From DATILL01 sp035476575 (GTDB lineage: Bacteria > Actinomycetota > Actinomycetes > Mycobacteriales > JACQDL01), in contig DATILL010000068.1 in assembly GCA_035476575.1 (NCBI GenBank), positions 1 to 7,913 on the forward strand: DNA of 7,913 nucleotides, read 5' to 3'. The notes under the pieces are model-generated. The model did not search any database. It was not told where the DNA came from and was given only the letters and a program-made list of their open reading frames with translations. A program made the translations under genes and the position numbers. Positions 1 to 5,577 of this stretch are shown here, piece after piece (position 1 is the stretch's first letter; each line of letters opens with the position of its first letter).

Positions 1-120
1 ACCCTCCGCAACACCGCGATCAGCCTGCTCCGCCTATCCGGAGCCACCAACATCGCCGCCAGCCACCGACATCACGCCACCCGCACCGAACGACCGATCA
101 CGCTCCTGCTGACCTCATGA
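1..120 (+). CDS. ISAs1-family transposase, C-terminal fragment (5' end outside window)
   Basis: Frame 1 is open from the first base and stops at TGA 118-120, giving 39 residues. They begin TLRNTAISLLRLSGATNIAA and continue through a His-rich ASHRHHATR segment to a leucine-rich end. This (A)TLRN-AI-LLRL-G-TNIAA--RHH pattern is what I know as the extreme C-terminus of DDE transposases of the ISAs1 family (IS4-like superfamily), which cut and paste the element. The DDE catalytic residues would lie upstream, outside the window, so I cannot say whether the gene is intact. A likely terminal inverted repeat follows immediately, which supports an IS end rather than a decayed fragment. The family call rests on recall of the motif, not on a search. 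Confidence 0.8.
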   Translation, partial: TLRNTAISLLRLSGATNIAASHRHHATRTERPITLLLTS

Positions 121-140
121 ACGACTTTGCCTCGGCCCTG
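121..140 (+). mobile_element. Putative right terminal inverted repeat of the ISAs1-like element
   Basis: Directly after the transposase stop the sequence reads ACGACTTTGCCTCGGCCCTG. Its reverse complement begins CAGGGCCGAGGCAAAGTCGT. ISAs1-family ends, as I recall them, start with CAGGG and lie a few bases from the transposase stop codon, so the element probably ends at 140. The matching left end and the short target duplication cannot be checked because the other side of the element is outside the window. Confidence 0.55.
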
Positions 141-247
141 ACCGCGGTCCCCTCACGCCCCTTCCCGGGAGCTCGATGTGGTGGGTGGCGCTGCCGGCCG
201 TCGTCCTTGTCCTACCGGCTGGAATAACAGGGCTGCCCGGCGGCGGG

Positions 248-286
248 TTGTCCACAGGGATCGGGCCGGGTGGCCAGTTGTCCACA
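248..286 (+). promoter_or_regulatory. Pair of DnaA-box consensus sites (TTGTCCACA x2)
   Basis: Two exact copies of TTGTCCACA lie at 248-256 and 278-286, in the same orientation. Their starts are 30 bp apart, about three helical turns, so both would face the same side of the DNA. TTGTCCACA is the preferred DnaA box of high-GC actinobacteria (Streptomyces, Mycobacterium). Both sites precede the permease start at 319, in its presumed promoter or leader. They could make the operon DnaA-responsive or act as a small DnaA-titration site. Two boxes are too few for an origin, and no AT-rich unwinding element or dnaA/dnaN gene is visible. Site identity is certain by sequence; function is inference. Confidence 0.6.
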
Positions 287-297
287 CCCGGTGCCCT

Positions 298-303
298 GGA
301 GGG
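298..303 (+). promoter_or_regulatory. Possible ribosome binding site of the permease gene (GGAGGG)
   Basis: GGAGGG is the only strong Shine-Dalgarno-like sequence before the permease. It directly touches ATG 304, which is too close to serve it. It lies 15 nt before ATG 319, a little far. The well-spaced GTG at 311 is out of frame. The permease start is therefore uncertain between 304 and 319. Confidence 0.4.
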
Positions 304-318
304 ATGCGCTGTGACAGC

Positions 319-1362
319 ATGGCCGCCGTGACCGCCGAACCCCACCTGAACGCCCAGCCCGAGGCGGCCGTCCAGCCTGAGGCGGTCGTCCGGGCCGCGT
401 CGCCGGGGGACCGGCCGCGGGTGGGCTCTACCGCGCTGCTGGCCGGGCTGCTGGTGCTGGTGCTGCTCGGGCAGCGGTTCCTGGTCGGGCTGTTCGGCTC
501 GGCCGCGGTGCAGACCTGGGCCACCGTGTTCGTCGCGGTGTGCGTGCAGGCGCTGCCGTTCCTCGTGCTTGGCGTGCTGATCTCCGGTGCCATCGCGGCG
601 TTCGTGCCGCCGGCGTTCTTCGCCCGGGTGCTGCCGAGCAGCCCGCTGGCTGCCGTCCCGGTGGCCGGCGCGGCGGGGGCGATCCTGCCCGGCTGCGAGT
701 GCGGCTCGGTGCCGGTGGCGGGCGGGCTGATGGCCCGCGGCGTACCACCCCCGGCGGCGCTGGCCTTCCTGCTGTCCGCCCCGGCGATCAACCCGGTGGT
801 GCTGGTGGCGACGGCGGTGGCGTTCCCTGGCCGGCCGGCGATGGTGGCGGCCCGGTTCGTGGCGTCGCTGGCCACGGCGGTGCTGGTGGGCTGGATCTGG
901 GCCCGGTTCGCCAAGGCGGACTGGATCTCCCGGCCGCGCCGGGCGGACACCTCGGGGATGGACCGGTGGGAGGCGTTCCGGGCCACCATGGCGCACGACT
1001 TCCTCCAGGCGGGCGGGTTCCTGGTGGTGGGCGGGCTGACCGCGGCCACGCTCAACGTCGTGGTCCCGCAGGGCATCCTGTCAGTGGTGGCCGGGCACCA
1101 GTGGCTGGCCATCGGCGGGCTGTCCCTGCTGGCGGTGCTGCTGGCGATCTGCTCGGAGGCCGACGCCTTCGTGGCGGCAAGCCTGAGCCAGTTCTCGTTG
1201 ACCGCCCGGCTGGCGTTCCTCACCGTCGGGCCGATGGTCGACGTCAAGCTGATCTCGCTGCAGGCCGGCACGTTCGGCCGGCGGTTCGTGCTGCGGTTCG
1301 CCCCACTCACCTTTGTGGTCGCGGTCGGCGCCGCCGTGCTGGTAGGGGCGTGGCTGTTGTGA
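319..1362 (+). CDS. DUF318/ArsP-type (YcgR-like) membrane permease
   Basis: This is a predicted inner-membrane permease of the DUF318/ArsP_1 superfamily (YraQ/YcgR group), 347 residues from ATG 319. About eight hydrophobic segments are visible, near residues 37-60, 65-95, 108-124, 143-168, 177-195, 228-250, 258-278 and 325-347. Family hallmarks are PGCECGSVPV, with Cys126 and Cys128 in a C-x-C pair, the conserved SAPAINP segment (153-159), and a second CSEADAF motif (Cys278). Relatives export methylarsenite or are linked to metal homeostasis. The paired Cys could bind a thiophilic metal, but the substrate is not shown here. The stop overlaps the next gene's GTG by 4 bp, so the two are co-translated. 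The frame is open upstream to GTG 178. I reject that start because it reads through the IS-proximal gap and adds about 47 unconserved residues. No Zur-type palindrome is seen upstream; the control candidates are the two DnaA boxes. Confidence 0.88.
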   Translation: MAAVTAEPHLNAQPEAAVQPEAVVRAASPGDRPRVGSTALLAGLLVLVLLGQRFLVGLFGSAAVQTWATVFVAVCVQALPFLVLGVLISGAIAAFVPPAFFARVLPSSPLAAVPVAGAAGAILPGCECGSVPVAGGLMARGVPPPAALAFLLSAPAINPVVLVATAVAFPGRPAMVAARFVASLATAVLVGWIWARFAKADWISRPRRADTSGMDRWEAFRATMAHDFLQAGGFLVVGGLTAATLNVVVPQGILSVVAGHQWLAIGGLSLLAVLLAICSEADAFVAASLSQFSLTARLAFLTVGPMVDVKLISLQAGTFGRRFVLRFAPLTFVVAVGAAVLVGAWLL

Positions 1363-2102
1363 ACCGGGACACCGGCAACGTGCTGCTCGTGCTGGTGGGC
1401 GGCGCCGTCCTGCGGATCGCGGCGGGCGACACCTACCTGCGGTACGTGCGCGCCGGGCTGCGGGTGCCACTGCTCCTGGCCGGCGCGATCCTCGTCGTGC
1501 TCGGGCTGGTCTCGCTGTGGCGGGAGAGCCCGGGCCGCCGGTCCGGGCCTCCGCCGGCCGCGGCCGGGTCGCACGAGCACAGCCACGGTCACGAGCACAG
1601 CCACGGCAGCGCGGTGGCCTGGCTGCTGCTGCTCCCGGTCTTCGCGATCTTCCTGGTCGCGCCGCCCGCGCTTGGCTCGTACGCCGCTGACCGGTCCACC
1701 GCGGCCAGGGTGCCGGCGACAACGTCCGACTACCCGCCGTTGCCCCCGGGCGACCCGGTGCCGGTGCGGCTGGACGAGTTCGAGGCGCGGGCGGTGTGGG
1801 ACCAGGGCCGGACCCTCAGCGACCGGCGGGTCACGCTGGTGGGGTTCGTGAGCAACAAGCCCGGGGGCGGCTACTACGTCACCCGCATCGTGATCACCTG
1901 CTGCGCGGCCGACGCGACGGCGGTCCGTATCCTGGTCACCGGGCCGGCGGCAGGCCACTTCGACAAGGACACCTGGATCGAGGTCGAGGGCAGCTACGGC
2001 GGCCTGGACCAGTCCCGCGCGCACGAGATCGGCCCGGTCGCCGAGCTCCAGGCCGACTCGGTACGCAGGATCTCCCCGCCGGCCGAGCAGTACGAGACGT
2101 GA
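1359..2102 (+). CDS. TIGR03943/DUF1980 (YcgQ-like) membrane protein with His-rich loop
   Basis: This 247-residue protein is the usual partner of the preceding permease. The start is GTG 1359, which overlaps the permease stop (GTGA) and has GGTAGGGG 10 nt upstream. GTG 1350 is in frame but too close to that site. Hydrophobic segments lie near residues 7-21, 36-53 and 86-107. Between the second and third is a metal-ligand-like loop, SHEHSHGHEHSHG (71-83), with six histidines. After the third comes a soluble domain of about 140 residues with GFVSNKPGGGYYVTR (162-176), the family-typical ITCCAADA with Cys181-Cys182, and TWIEVEG (205-211), consistent with the DUF1980 beta-rich fold. TIGR03943 proteins are encoded beside DUF318 permeases in many Gram-positives and are thought to work with them. 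The His loop and Cys pair suggest divalent metal binding, probably zinc; that is inference. Weakest points: the substrate and which side of the membrane the His loop faces. Confidence 0.87.
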   Translation: MNRDTGNVLLVLVGGAVLRIAAGDTYLRYVRAGLRVPLLLAGAILVVLGLVSLWRESPGRRSGPPPAAAGSHEHSHGHEHSHGSAVAWLLLLPVFAIFLVAPPALGSYAADRSTAARVPATTSDYPPLPPGDPVPVRLDEFEARAVWDQGRTLSDRRVTLVGFVSNKPGGGYYVTRIVITCCAADATAVRILVTGPAAGHFDKDTWIEVEGSYGGLDQSRAHEIGPVAELQADSVRRISPPAEQYET

Positions 2103-2172
2103 CCGCGACAGGGGTCGGCCTGCCGCATCGGTACGGTAGGGCCGGCGACCGTGACCGAGACGGGGGGCGAAC

Positions 2173-2580
2173 GTGCTGGTGGTGAGCCGGTTCGCCGTCC
2201 CGGTGGAAGAGGGCGGGGACTTCGCCGACCGCGCGGAGACCGCGTTGCGGGCGTTCTCAGCCTGCCGCGGCTACCAGCGGGGAAGCCTCGGCCGGGCTGT
2301 GGACGACGCGGCCGTGTGGCTGCTGGTCACCGAGTGGGACAACGTCGGCGCTTACCGGCGGGCGCTGTCGTCGTACGACGTGAAGGTACGCACGACGCAG
2401 CTTCTCGGGCGCGCCGCGGCCGAGCCGAGCGCGTTCGAGCTGCTCCGGCTGGTGGAGCCGGGTGGCGCGGTGGTCGCCCGGGACCCTGACCGGGCACCGG
2501 ACGCCGACCGCTCGGCGGTCGGGGATGCGGCTCGGCGGGGCTCCAGGCTGCCCCACCCGACGGTCGGGAGTGAGGAATGA
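2173..2580 (+). CDS. Antibiotic biosynthesis monooxygenase (ABM)-like small protein
   Basis: This 135-residue protein starts at GTG 2173, with GGGGGG (2162-2167) 5 nt upstream. Residues 1-95 look like a ferredoxin-like ABM dimer fold: an opening strand LVVSRFAVP, a helix around 15-30, the strand VWLLVTEWDNVGAYRRAL (48-65) with the usual W at the sheet end, and a final strand FELLRLVEP (88-96). A charged, probably disordered tail follows (97-135). Despite its name this fold is common in small housekeeping or haem/quinol-associated proteins. No biosynthetic genes are nearby, so I do not infer antibiotic synthesis. It starts 70 bp after the TIGR03943 gene and may be the operon's third cistron or have its own promoter; I see no convincing -35/-10. 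Function unknown. Confidence 0.75.
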   Translation: MLVVSRFAVPVEEGGDFADRAETALRAFSACRGYQRGSLGRAVDDAAVWLLVTEWDNVGAYRRALSSYDVKVRTTQLLGRAAAEPSAFELLRLVEPGGAVVARDPDRAPDADRSAVGDAARRGSRLPHPTVGSEE

Positions 2581-2718
2581 TGATCGGCTGAGCGTCCTAG
2601 CGTCGGGCCTGGCACGGGGACGTGGACCGTGCCACCGGCTCGCACGAAGGAGCGGGAAGGTATCTGGCCTGCGGACCTGACCTCGTAAGCCGCAGCCCCG
2701 AGCAAGGGAAACGAGAGC
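2581..2718 (+). promoter_or_regulatory. Structured 138-base leader before the Pro-rich membrane protein gene
   Basis: This gap has two clean stem-loops. One is GGCACGG (2611-2617) with CCGTGCC (2627-2633), a perfect 7-bp stem with a 9-nt loop. The other is CTGCGG (2669-2674) with CCGCAG (2690-2695), a 6-bp stem with a 15-nt loop. The second loop contains CTCGT (2682-2686), complementary to ACGAG (2711-2715) just before the start codon, so start-site accessibility might depend on folding. GCTCG (2637-2641) can also pair with CGAGC (2699-2703). The first hairpin could instead terminate the ABM gene, but it lacks a T-run. It matches no riboswitch class I can recognise. A regulatory role is inference. 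Confidence 0.35.
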
Positions 2719-3750
2719 ATGAGTCAGCCACCCGGTTGGAACCAGGATCCGCGGCAGGGCGGCGGTCCGTACGGGTTCGGTCCGCAGCACGGTCAGCAGC
2801 CTCCGCCGTACGGCCCGCCGCCGTACGACCAGCCGACGGAGCAGTACGGTCAGCCTCAGTACGGCCCGCCGCCGTACGACCAGCCGACGGAGCAGTACGG
2901 TCAACCTCAGTACGGCCCGCCGCCGTACGACCAGCCGACCCAGCAGTACGGTCAACCTCAGTACGGCCCGCCGCCTCCCCCATACGGTGGCCCGCCGCAG
3001 TGGAGCCTGGATCAGACCCAGCAGTTGCCGCCGTACGGACCCGGCGGCCCTGGCGGACCCGGCGGGCCTGATGGCCCGGGCGGTCCGTACGGCCCACCGG
3101 GTTATCTCGGCCCGCCTACGCCGCCGCCGGGCGGGGGCTACCGGACGCCGCTGCTGATCGGGCTGGTTGTGCTGGTCGTGGGTGCCCTGGTCGTCGGCAT
3201 CGTCTTCTTCGCCACCCGCAGGCACGACAGCCCGGTCCCAGTGGCCAACGACGCCACCACCTCGGCCCCGACGCCGTCCGAGTCGCTCACGCCGTCGGAG
3301 ACGCCGACCGGGTCCGAGACACCGTCAGCGTCGCCCTCCGCCACGACGTCGGCGTCGCCCTCCGCGACGCGGTCGGGGTCGCCGTCCGCGACGGTGGCGG
3401 CGTCGGCGTCCCCCGGGGGCGACAGCCAGGCCCCCACCGAGGATCAGGCCCGGTCCGCGGCTGAGGCGTTCCTGGGCGACCTGAAGGGCAAGTCCTACTC
3501 TCTCGCCTGGGCACAGCTCTGCGTCGCCGGCCAGGAGCTCTACAAGACCGGCAGCGCGCTGCAGACCAAGCTCGGCCTGGACACCAAGACACTGACCGAC
3601 TACCGGATCGTCGGTGTCGAGGACGCGGAGTTCAACCACGACCCGCGTAAGGACGTCAAGGTAACGGTCACCTACAATACGGGCAGCGACAAGAACCTTA
3701 CGCTGAGCATCACCCTGGAACACGACCAGGCCGCAATCTGCGGCTTCTGA
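2719..3750 (+). CDS. Pro/Tyr/Gln-rich single-pass membrane protein with extracytoplasmic C-terminal domain
   Basis: The protein has 343 residues from ATG 2719, preceded by a modest AAGGG (2704-2708). Residues 1-142 form a low-complexity cytoplasmic tail rich in P, Y, G and Q. It includes three near-identical 17-residue units, PYGPPPYDQPTEQYGQP (30-80), then Gly-Pro runs. A single transmembrane helix (about 145-165: LLIGLVVLVVGALVVGIVFF) ends in a TRRHD positive patch, giving a cytoplasmic N-terminus. A Ser/Thr/Pro linker (170-239; repeated SPSAT) leads to a folded domain (240-343) that starts TEDQARSAAEAFLGDLKGKSY and has Cys268 and Cys341, a possible disulfide. The C-terminal domain resembles DUF4878/NTF2-like lipoprotein domains common in actinomycetes, but I cannot fix the family. 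This architecture is typical of actinobacterial envelope proteins. Function unknown; proline-rich tails may mediate interaction or phase separation (inference). Confidence 0.85.
   Translation: MSQPPGWNQDPRQGGGPYGFGPQHGQQPPPYGPPPYDQPTEQYGQPQYGPPPYDQPTEQYGQPQYGPPPYDQPTQQYGQPQYGPPPPPYGGPPQWSLDQTQQLPPYGPGGPGGPGGPDGPGGPYGPPGYLGPPTPPPGGGYRTPLLIGLVVLVVGALVVGIVFFATRRHDSPVPVANDATTSAPTPSESLTPSETPTGSETPSASPSATTSASPSATRSGSPSATVAASASPGGDSQAPTEDQARSAAEAFLGDLKGKSYSLAWAQLCVAGQELYKTGSALQTKLGLDTKTLTDYRIVGVEDAEFNHDPRKDVKVTVTYNTGSDKNLTLSITLEHDQAAICGF
2806..2975 (+). repeat. In-frame 51-bp tandem repeat, three copies plus partial
   Basis: Units at 2806-2856, 2857-2907 and 2908-2958 are each exactly 51 bp (17 codons). 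A fourth partial copy runs 2959-2975. Units differ at only a few bases: the first codon CCG versus CAG, CAG versus CAA near the end, and ACGGAG versus ACCCAG in the third. The near-identity at DNA level, including silent positions, points to recent slippage or unequal crossover, so copy number may vary between strains. Confidence 0.93.
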
Positions 3751-3947
3751 GCCGTGGTCCGGGCGCCCACCCGGGAGCATGCCGAGGCAGCCAGAGGCGG
3801 GACGTCGCGGCCAGGGCGGTGCGGTGCGGCGGCCAGCCTGACCCTGGCACCGTGTCGAGCGGCGTCCCGGTGGACCCGACGAGCTGACCCCGACCAGTAC
3901 GCACGTCCGGCCCCGGCCGCACGTTCCCGTCACAGCCGTTCCGTAGC

Positions 3948-3962
3948 CGGCCGGTTCGGCCG
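3948..3962. terminator. Small GC hairpin, possible terminator or leader element
   Basis: CGGCCG (3948-3953) and CGGCCG (3957-3962) form a perfect 6-bp stem with a 3-nt GTT loop. It lacks a T-run and lies almost 200 nt after the upstream stop, so it may equally belong to the glyS leader. Short GC stems are frequent by chance at this base composition. Confidence 0.2.
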
Positions 3963-4038
3963 TCATCGGTTCCAGCCTGGTCCGGAGCGTTGGGTAGCCT
4001 TGGCGCTCCGTACTCCCCTCGCCGACCGCCAGCCGGAT

Positions 4039-4044
4039 GGAGAG
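4039..4044 (+). promoter_or_regulatory. Ribosome binding site setting the glyS start at GTG 4052
   Basis: GGAGAG lies 7 nt before GTG 4052, ideal spacing. It overlaps the in-frame ATG 4037, which therefore cannot use it. This decides for GTG 4052 and agrees with the usual N-terminus (x-PAD-x-x-DTIVSL) of actinobacterial GlyRS. Confidence 0.75.
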
Positions 4045-4051
4045 AAGAACC

Positions 4052-5437
4052 GTGCCAGCAGATCGTCTCGACACCATCGTCAGCCTGTCCAAGCGCCGTG
4101 GCTTCGTGTTCCCCAGCGGCGAGATCTACGGCGGCACCCGGTCCGCCTGGGACTACGGCCCGCTGGGCGTCGAGCTGAAGGAGAACATCCGGCGACAGTG
4201 GTGGCGCAGCATGGTGACCAGCCGCGACGACGTGGTCGGGCTGGACTCCGCCGTCGTGCTGCCACGCGAGGTGTGGGTGGCCTCGGGCCACGTCGAGGCG
4301 TTCGTCGACCCGCTGACCGAGTGCCTCTCGTGTCACCGCCGGTTCCGGGTGGACCACCTGGAGGAGGCCTACCAGCACAAGCACAGCGGCCGGCCGCCCG
4401 AGCACGGCCTGGCCGACATCAACTGCCCGAACTGCGGCACCAAGGGCTCCTTCACCGAGCCGAGGATGTTCAACGGCCTGCTCAAGACCTTCCTCGGTCC
4501 GGTGGAGGACGACTCCGGCCTGCACTACCTGCGGCCGGAGACCGCGCAGGGCATCTTTGTCAACTACAAGAACGTCGAACAGGCCGCCCGCAAGAAGCCG
4601 CCGTTCGGCATCGCCCAGGTCGGCAAGAGCTTCCGCAACGAGATCACCCCGGGGAACTTCATCTTCCGCACCCGCGAGTTCGAGCAGATGGAGATGGAGT
4701 TCTTCGTCCGGCCGGGCACTGACGAGCACTGGCACGAGTACTGGATCGACCAGCGCCAGCAGTGGTATCTCGACCTCGGCATCCGGGCCGAGAACCTGCG
4801 GCTCTACGAGCACCCGCGGGAGAAGCTCTCGCACTACTCCAAGCGCACCGTCGACATCGAGTACAAGTTCAACTTCGGCGGCACCGAGTGGGGCGAGCTG
4901 GAGGGAATCGCCAACCGCACCGACTTCGACCTGTCCACGCACAGCTCGCACTCCGGCGCCGACCTGTCCTTCTTCGACCAAGACGAGGGCGAGCGCTGGA
5001 CGCCGTACGTCATCGAGCCGGCGGCCGGGCTGACCCGGTGCGTGCTGGTCTTCCTGCTCGAGGCGTACGCCGAGGACGCGGCACCCAACGCCAAGGGCGT
5101 GCTGGAGAAGCGCACCGTGCTGCGCCTGGACCACCGGCTGGCCCCGGTGAAGGTCGCGGTGCTGCCGCTGTCCCGCAACGCCGACCTGTCGCCGAAGGCC
5201 AGAGACCTGGCCGCTGAGCTGCGCCGGTCCTGGAACGTCGACTTCGACGACGCTGGCGCGATCGGCCGCCGCTACCGGCGCCAGGACGAGGTCGGCACGC
5301 CGTACTGCGTCACGATCGACTTCGAGACGCTGACCGACGACGCGGTGACGGTGCGGGAGCGTGACTCGATGAAGCAGGACCGGATCGGGCTGGACCAGGT
5401 GCGGCCGTACCTGGCCGAGAAGCTGCTCGGCTGCTGA
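4052..5437 (+). CDS. glyS: Glycyl-tRNA synthetase (class II, homodimeric type)
   Basis: This enzyme charges tRNA-Gly with glycine using ATP, in the cytosol. The protein has 461 residues from GTG 4052, matching the roughly 460-residue actinobacterial single-chain GlyRS (eukaryote/archaea-like alpha2 type, not the bacterial alpha2-beta2 type). Visible features are SKRRGFVFPSGEIYGG (13-28), AWDYGPLG (32-39), a zinc-binding-like set CLSC (91-94) and CPNC (125-128), RPETAQGIF (161-169), class II motif 2 GKSFRNEITPGNFIFRTREF (191-210) with EQMEMEFF after it, and motif 3 around EPAAGLTR (322-329). The anticodon-binding domain occupies about 365-461 (KVAVLPLSRN, YRRQDEVGTP, TVRERDSMKQ). It ends LGC, as in Streptomyces from memory. 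No frameshift or missing key residue is seen. It appears monocistronic, with a gap on each side and a strong hairpin downstream. Some annotations name this single-chain type glyQS. Confidence 0.97.
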   Translation: MPADRLDTIVSLSKRRGFVFPSGEIYGGTRSAWDYGPLGVELKENIRRQWWRSMVTSRDDVVGLDSAVVLPREVWVASGHVEAFVDPLTECLSCHRRFRVDHLEEAYQHKHSGRPPEHGLADINCPNCGTKGSFTEPRMFNGLLKTFLGPVEDDSGLHYLRPETAQGIFVNYKNVEQAARKKPPFGIAQVGKSFRNEITPGNFIFRTREFEQMEMEFFVRPGTDEHWHEYWIDQRQQWYLDLGIRAENLRLYEHPREKLSHYSKRTVDIEYKFNFGGTEWGELEGIANRTDFDLSTHSSHSGADLSFFDQDEGERWTPYVIEPAAGLTRCVLVFLLEAYAEDAAPNAKGVLEKRTVLRLDHRLAPVKVAVLPLSRNADLSPKARDLAAELRRSWNVDFDDAGAIGRRYRRQDEVGTPYCVTIDFETLTDDAVTVRERDSMKQDRIGLDQVRPYLAEKLLGC

Positions 5438-5577
5438 CCCGGGCTGCTCGGGCTGGCCGAGAAATCTTGGGAGAGGTGGGCGGCGGTCCGTAACCCGTCC
5501 CCGTGGGGCCTCGTTGAGATAGATGCCGACGCCGGAGCAGATCCGGTCAAGGTGATCGATTTTGACCCACCCTGTGC
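5438..5577. other. glyS 3' region with overlapping small hairpins
   Basis: No coding sequence is recognisable. CCGGA (5532-5536) pairs with TCCGG (5542-5546) around GCAGA. Overlapping it, GGTCAA (5545-5550) pairs with TTGACC (5562-5567). The two stems share bases and so exclude each other. They precede the large hairpin and may be part of the glyS 3' UTR or an unannotated transcript. TTGACC also resembles a -35 hexamer, but no TANNNT follows at 16-19 nt. Confidence 0.3.

Larger units (their letters stand above)
3751..4051. other. 301-base gap upstream of glyS; no gene recognised
   Basis: No reading frame here resembles a protein, and the forward frame starting at 3754 that runs on into glyS is a shadow. 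It contains several small GC hairpins: CCGGG/CCCGG (3759-3763 with 3770-3774) just after the upstream stop, and CGGCCG/CGGCCG (3948-3953 with 3957-3962). It should hold the glyS promoter. TAGCCT in CGTTGGGTAGCCTTGG near 3986-4001 fits the actinobacterial TANNNT -10 pattern but has no good -35. No T-box consensus (GGTGGTACCGCG-like) is present. Confidence 0.4.

Noticed and set aside
248..286. Replication origin
   Set aside because: There are only two boxes, no AT-rich unwinding region and no dnaA/dnaN/rpmH context, so I keep it only as a regulatory or titration site.
178..318. Upstream GTG extension of the permease
   Set aside because: It adds about 47 residues of unconserved sequence running through the DnaA boxes, with a ribosome site that fits the other frame (ATG 176) better.
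141..318. Zur or other metal-regulator palindrome upstream of the permease
   Set aside because: I looked for an AT-rich TGAAAATnATTTTCA-like site and found none in this gap or the other gaps.
153..2024. 623-residue minus-strand reading frame across the permease operon
   Set aside because: It is a shadow of GC-rich plus-strand codons: arginine/proline/alanine-rich translation, no motif, and overlap with two well-recognised genes.
2173..2580. Part of an antibiotic biosynthesis cluster
   Set aside because: The ABM fold name is misleading, and the neighbours are housekeeping and metal-permease genes with no synthase or tailoring enzymes.
2806..2975. CRISPR-like repeat array
   Set aside because: The repeats are contiguous without spacers, a multiple of three, and encode an in-frame proline-rich motif.
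4037..4051. ATG 4037 as the glyS start
   Set aside because: It overlaps the GGAGAG ribosome site that serves GTG 4052, and it would add five residues not usual in actinobacterial GlyRS.
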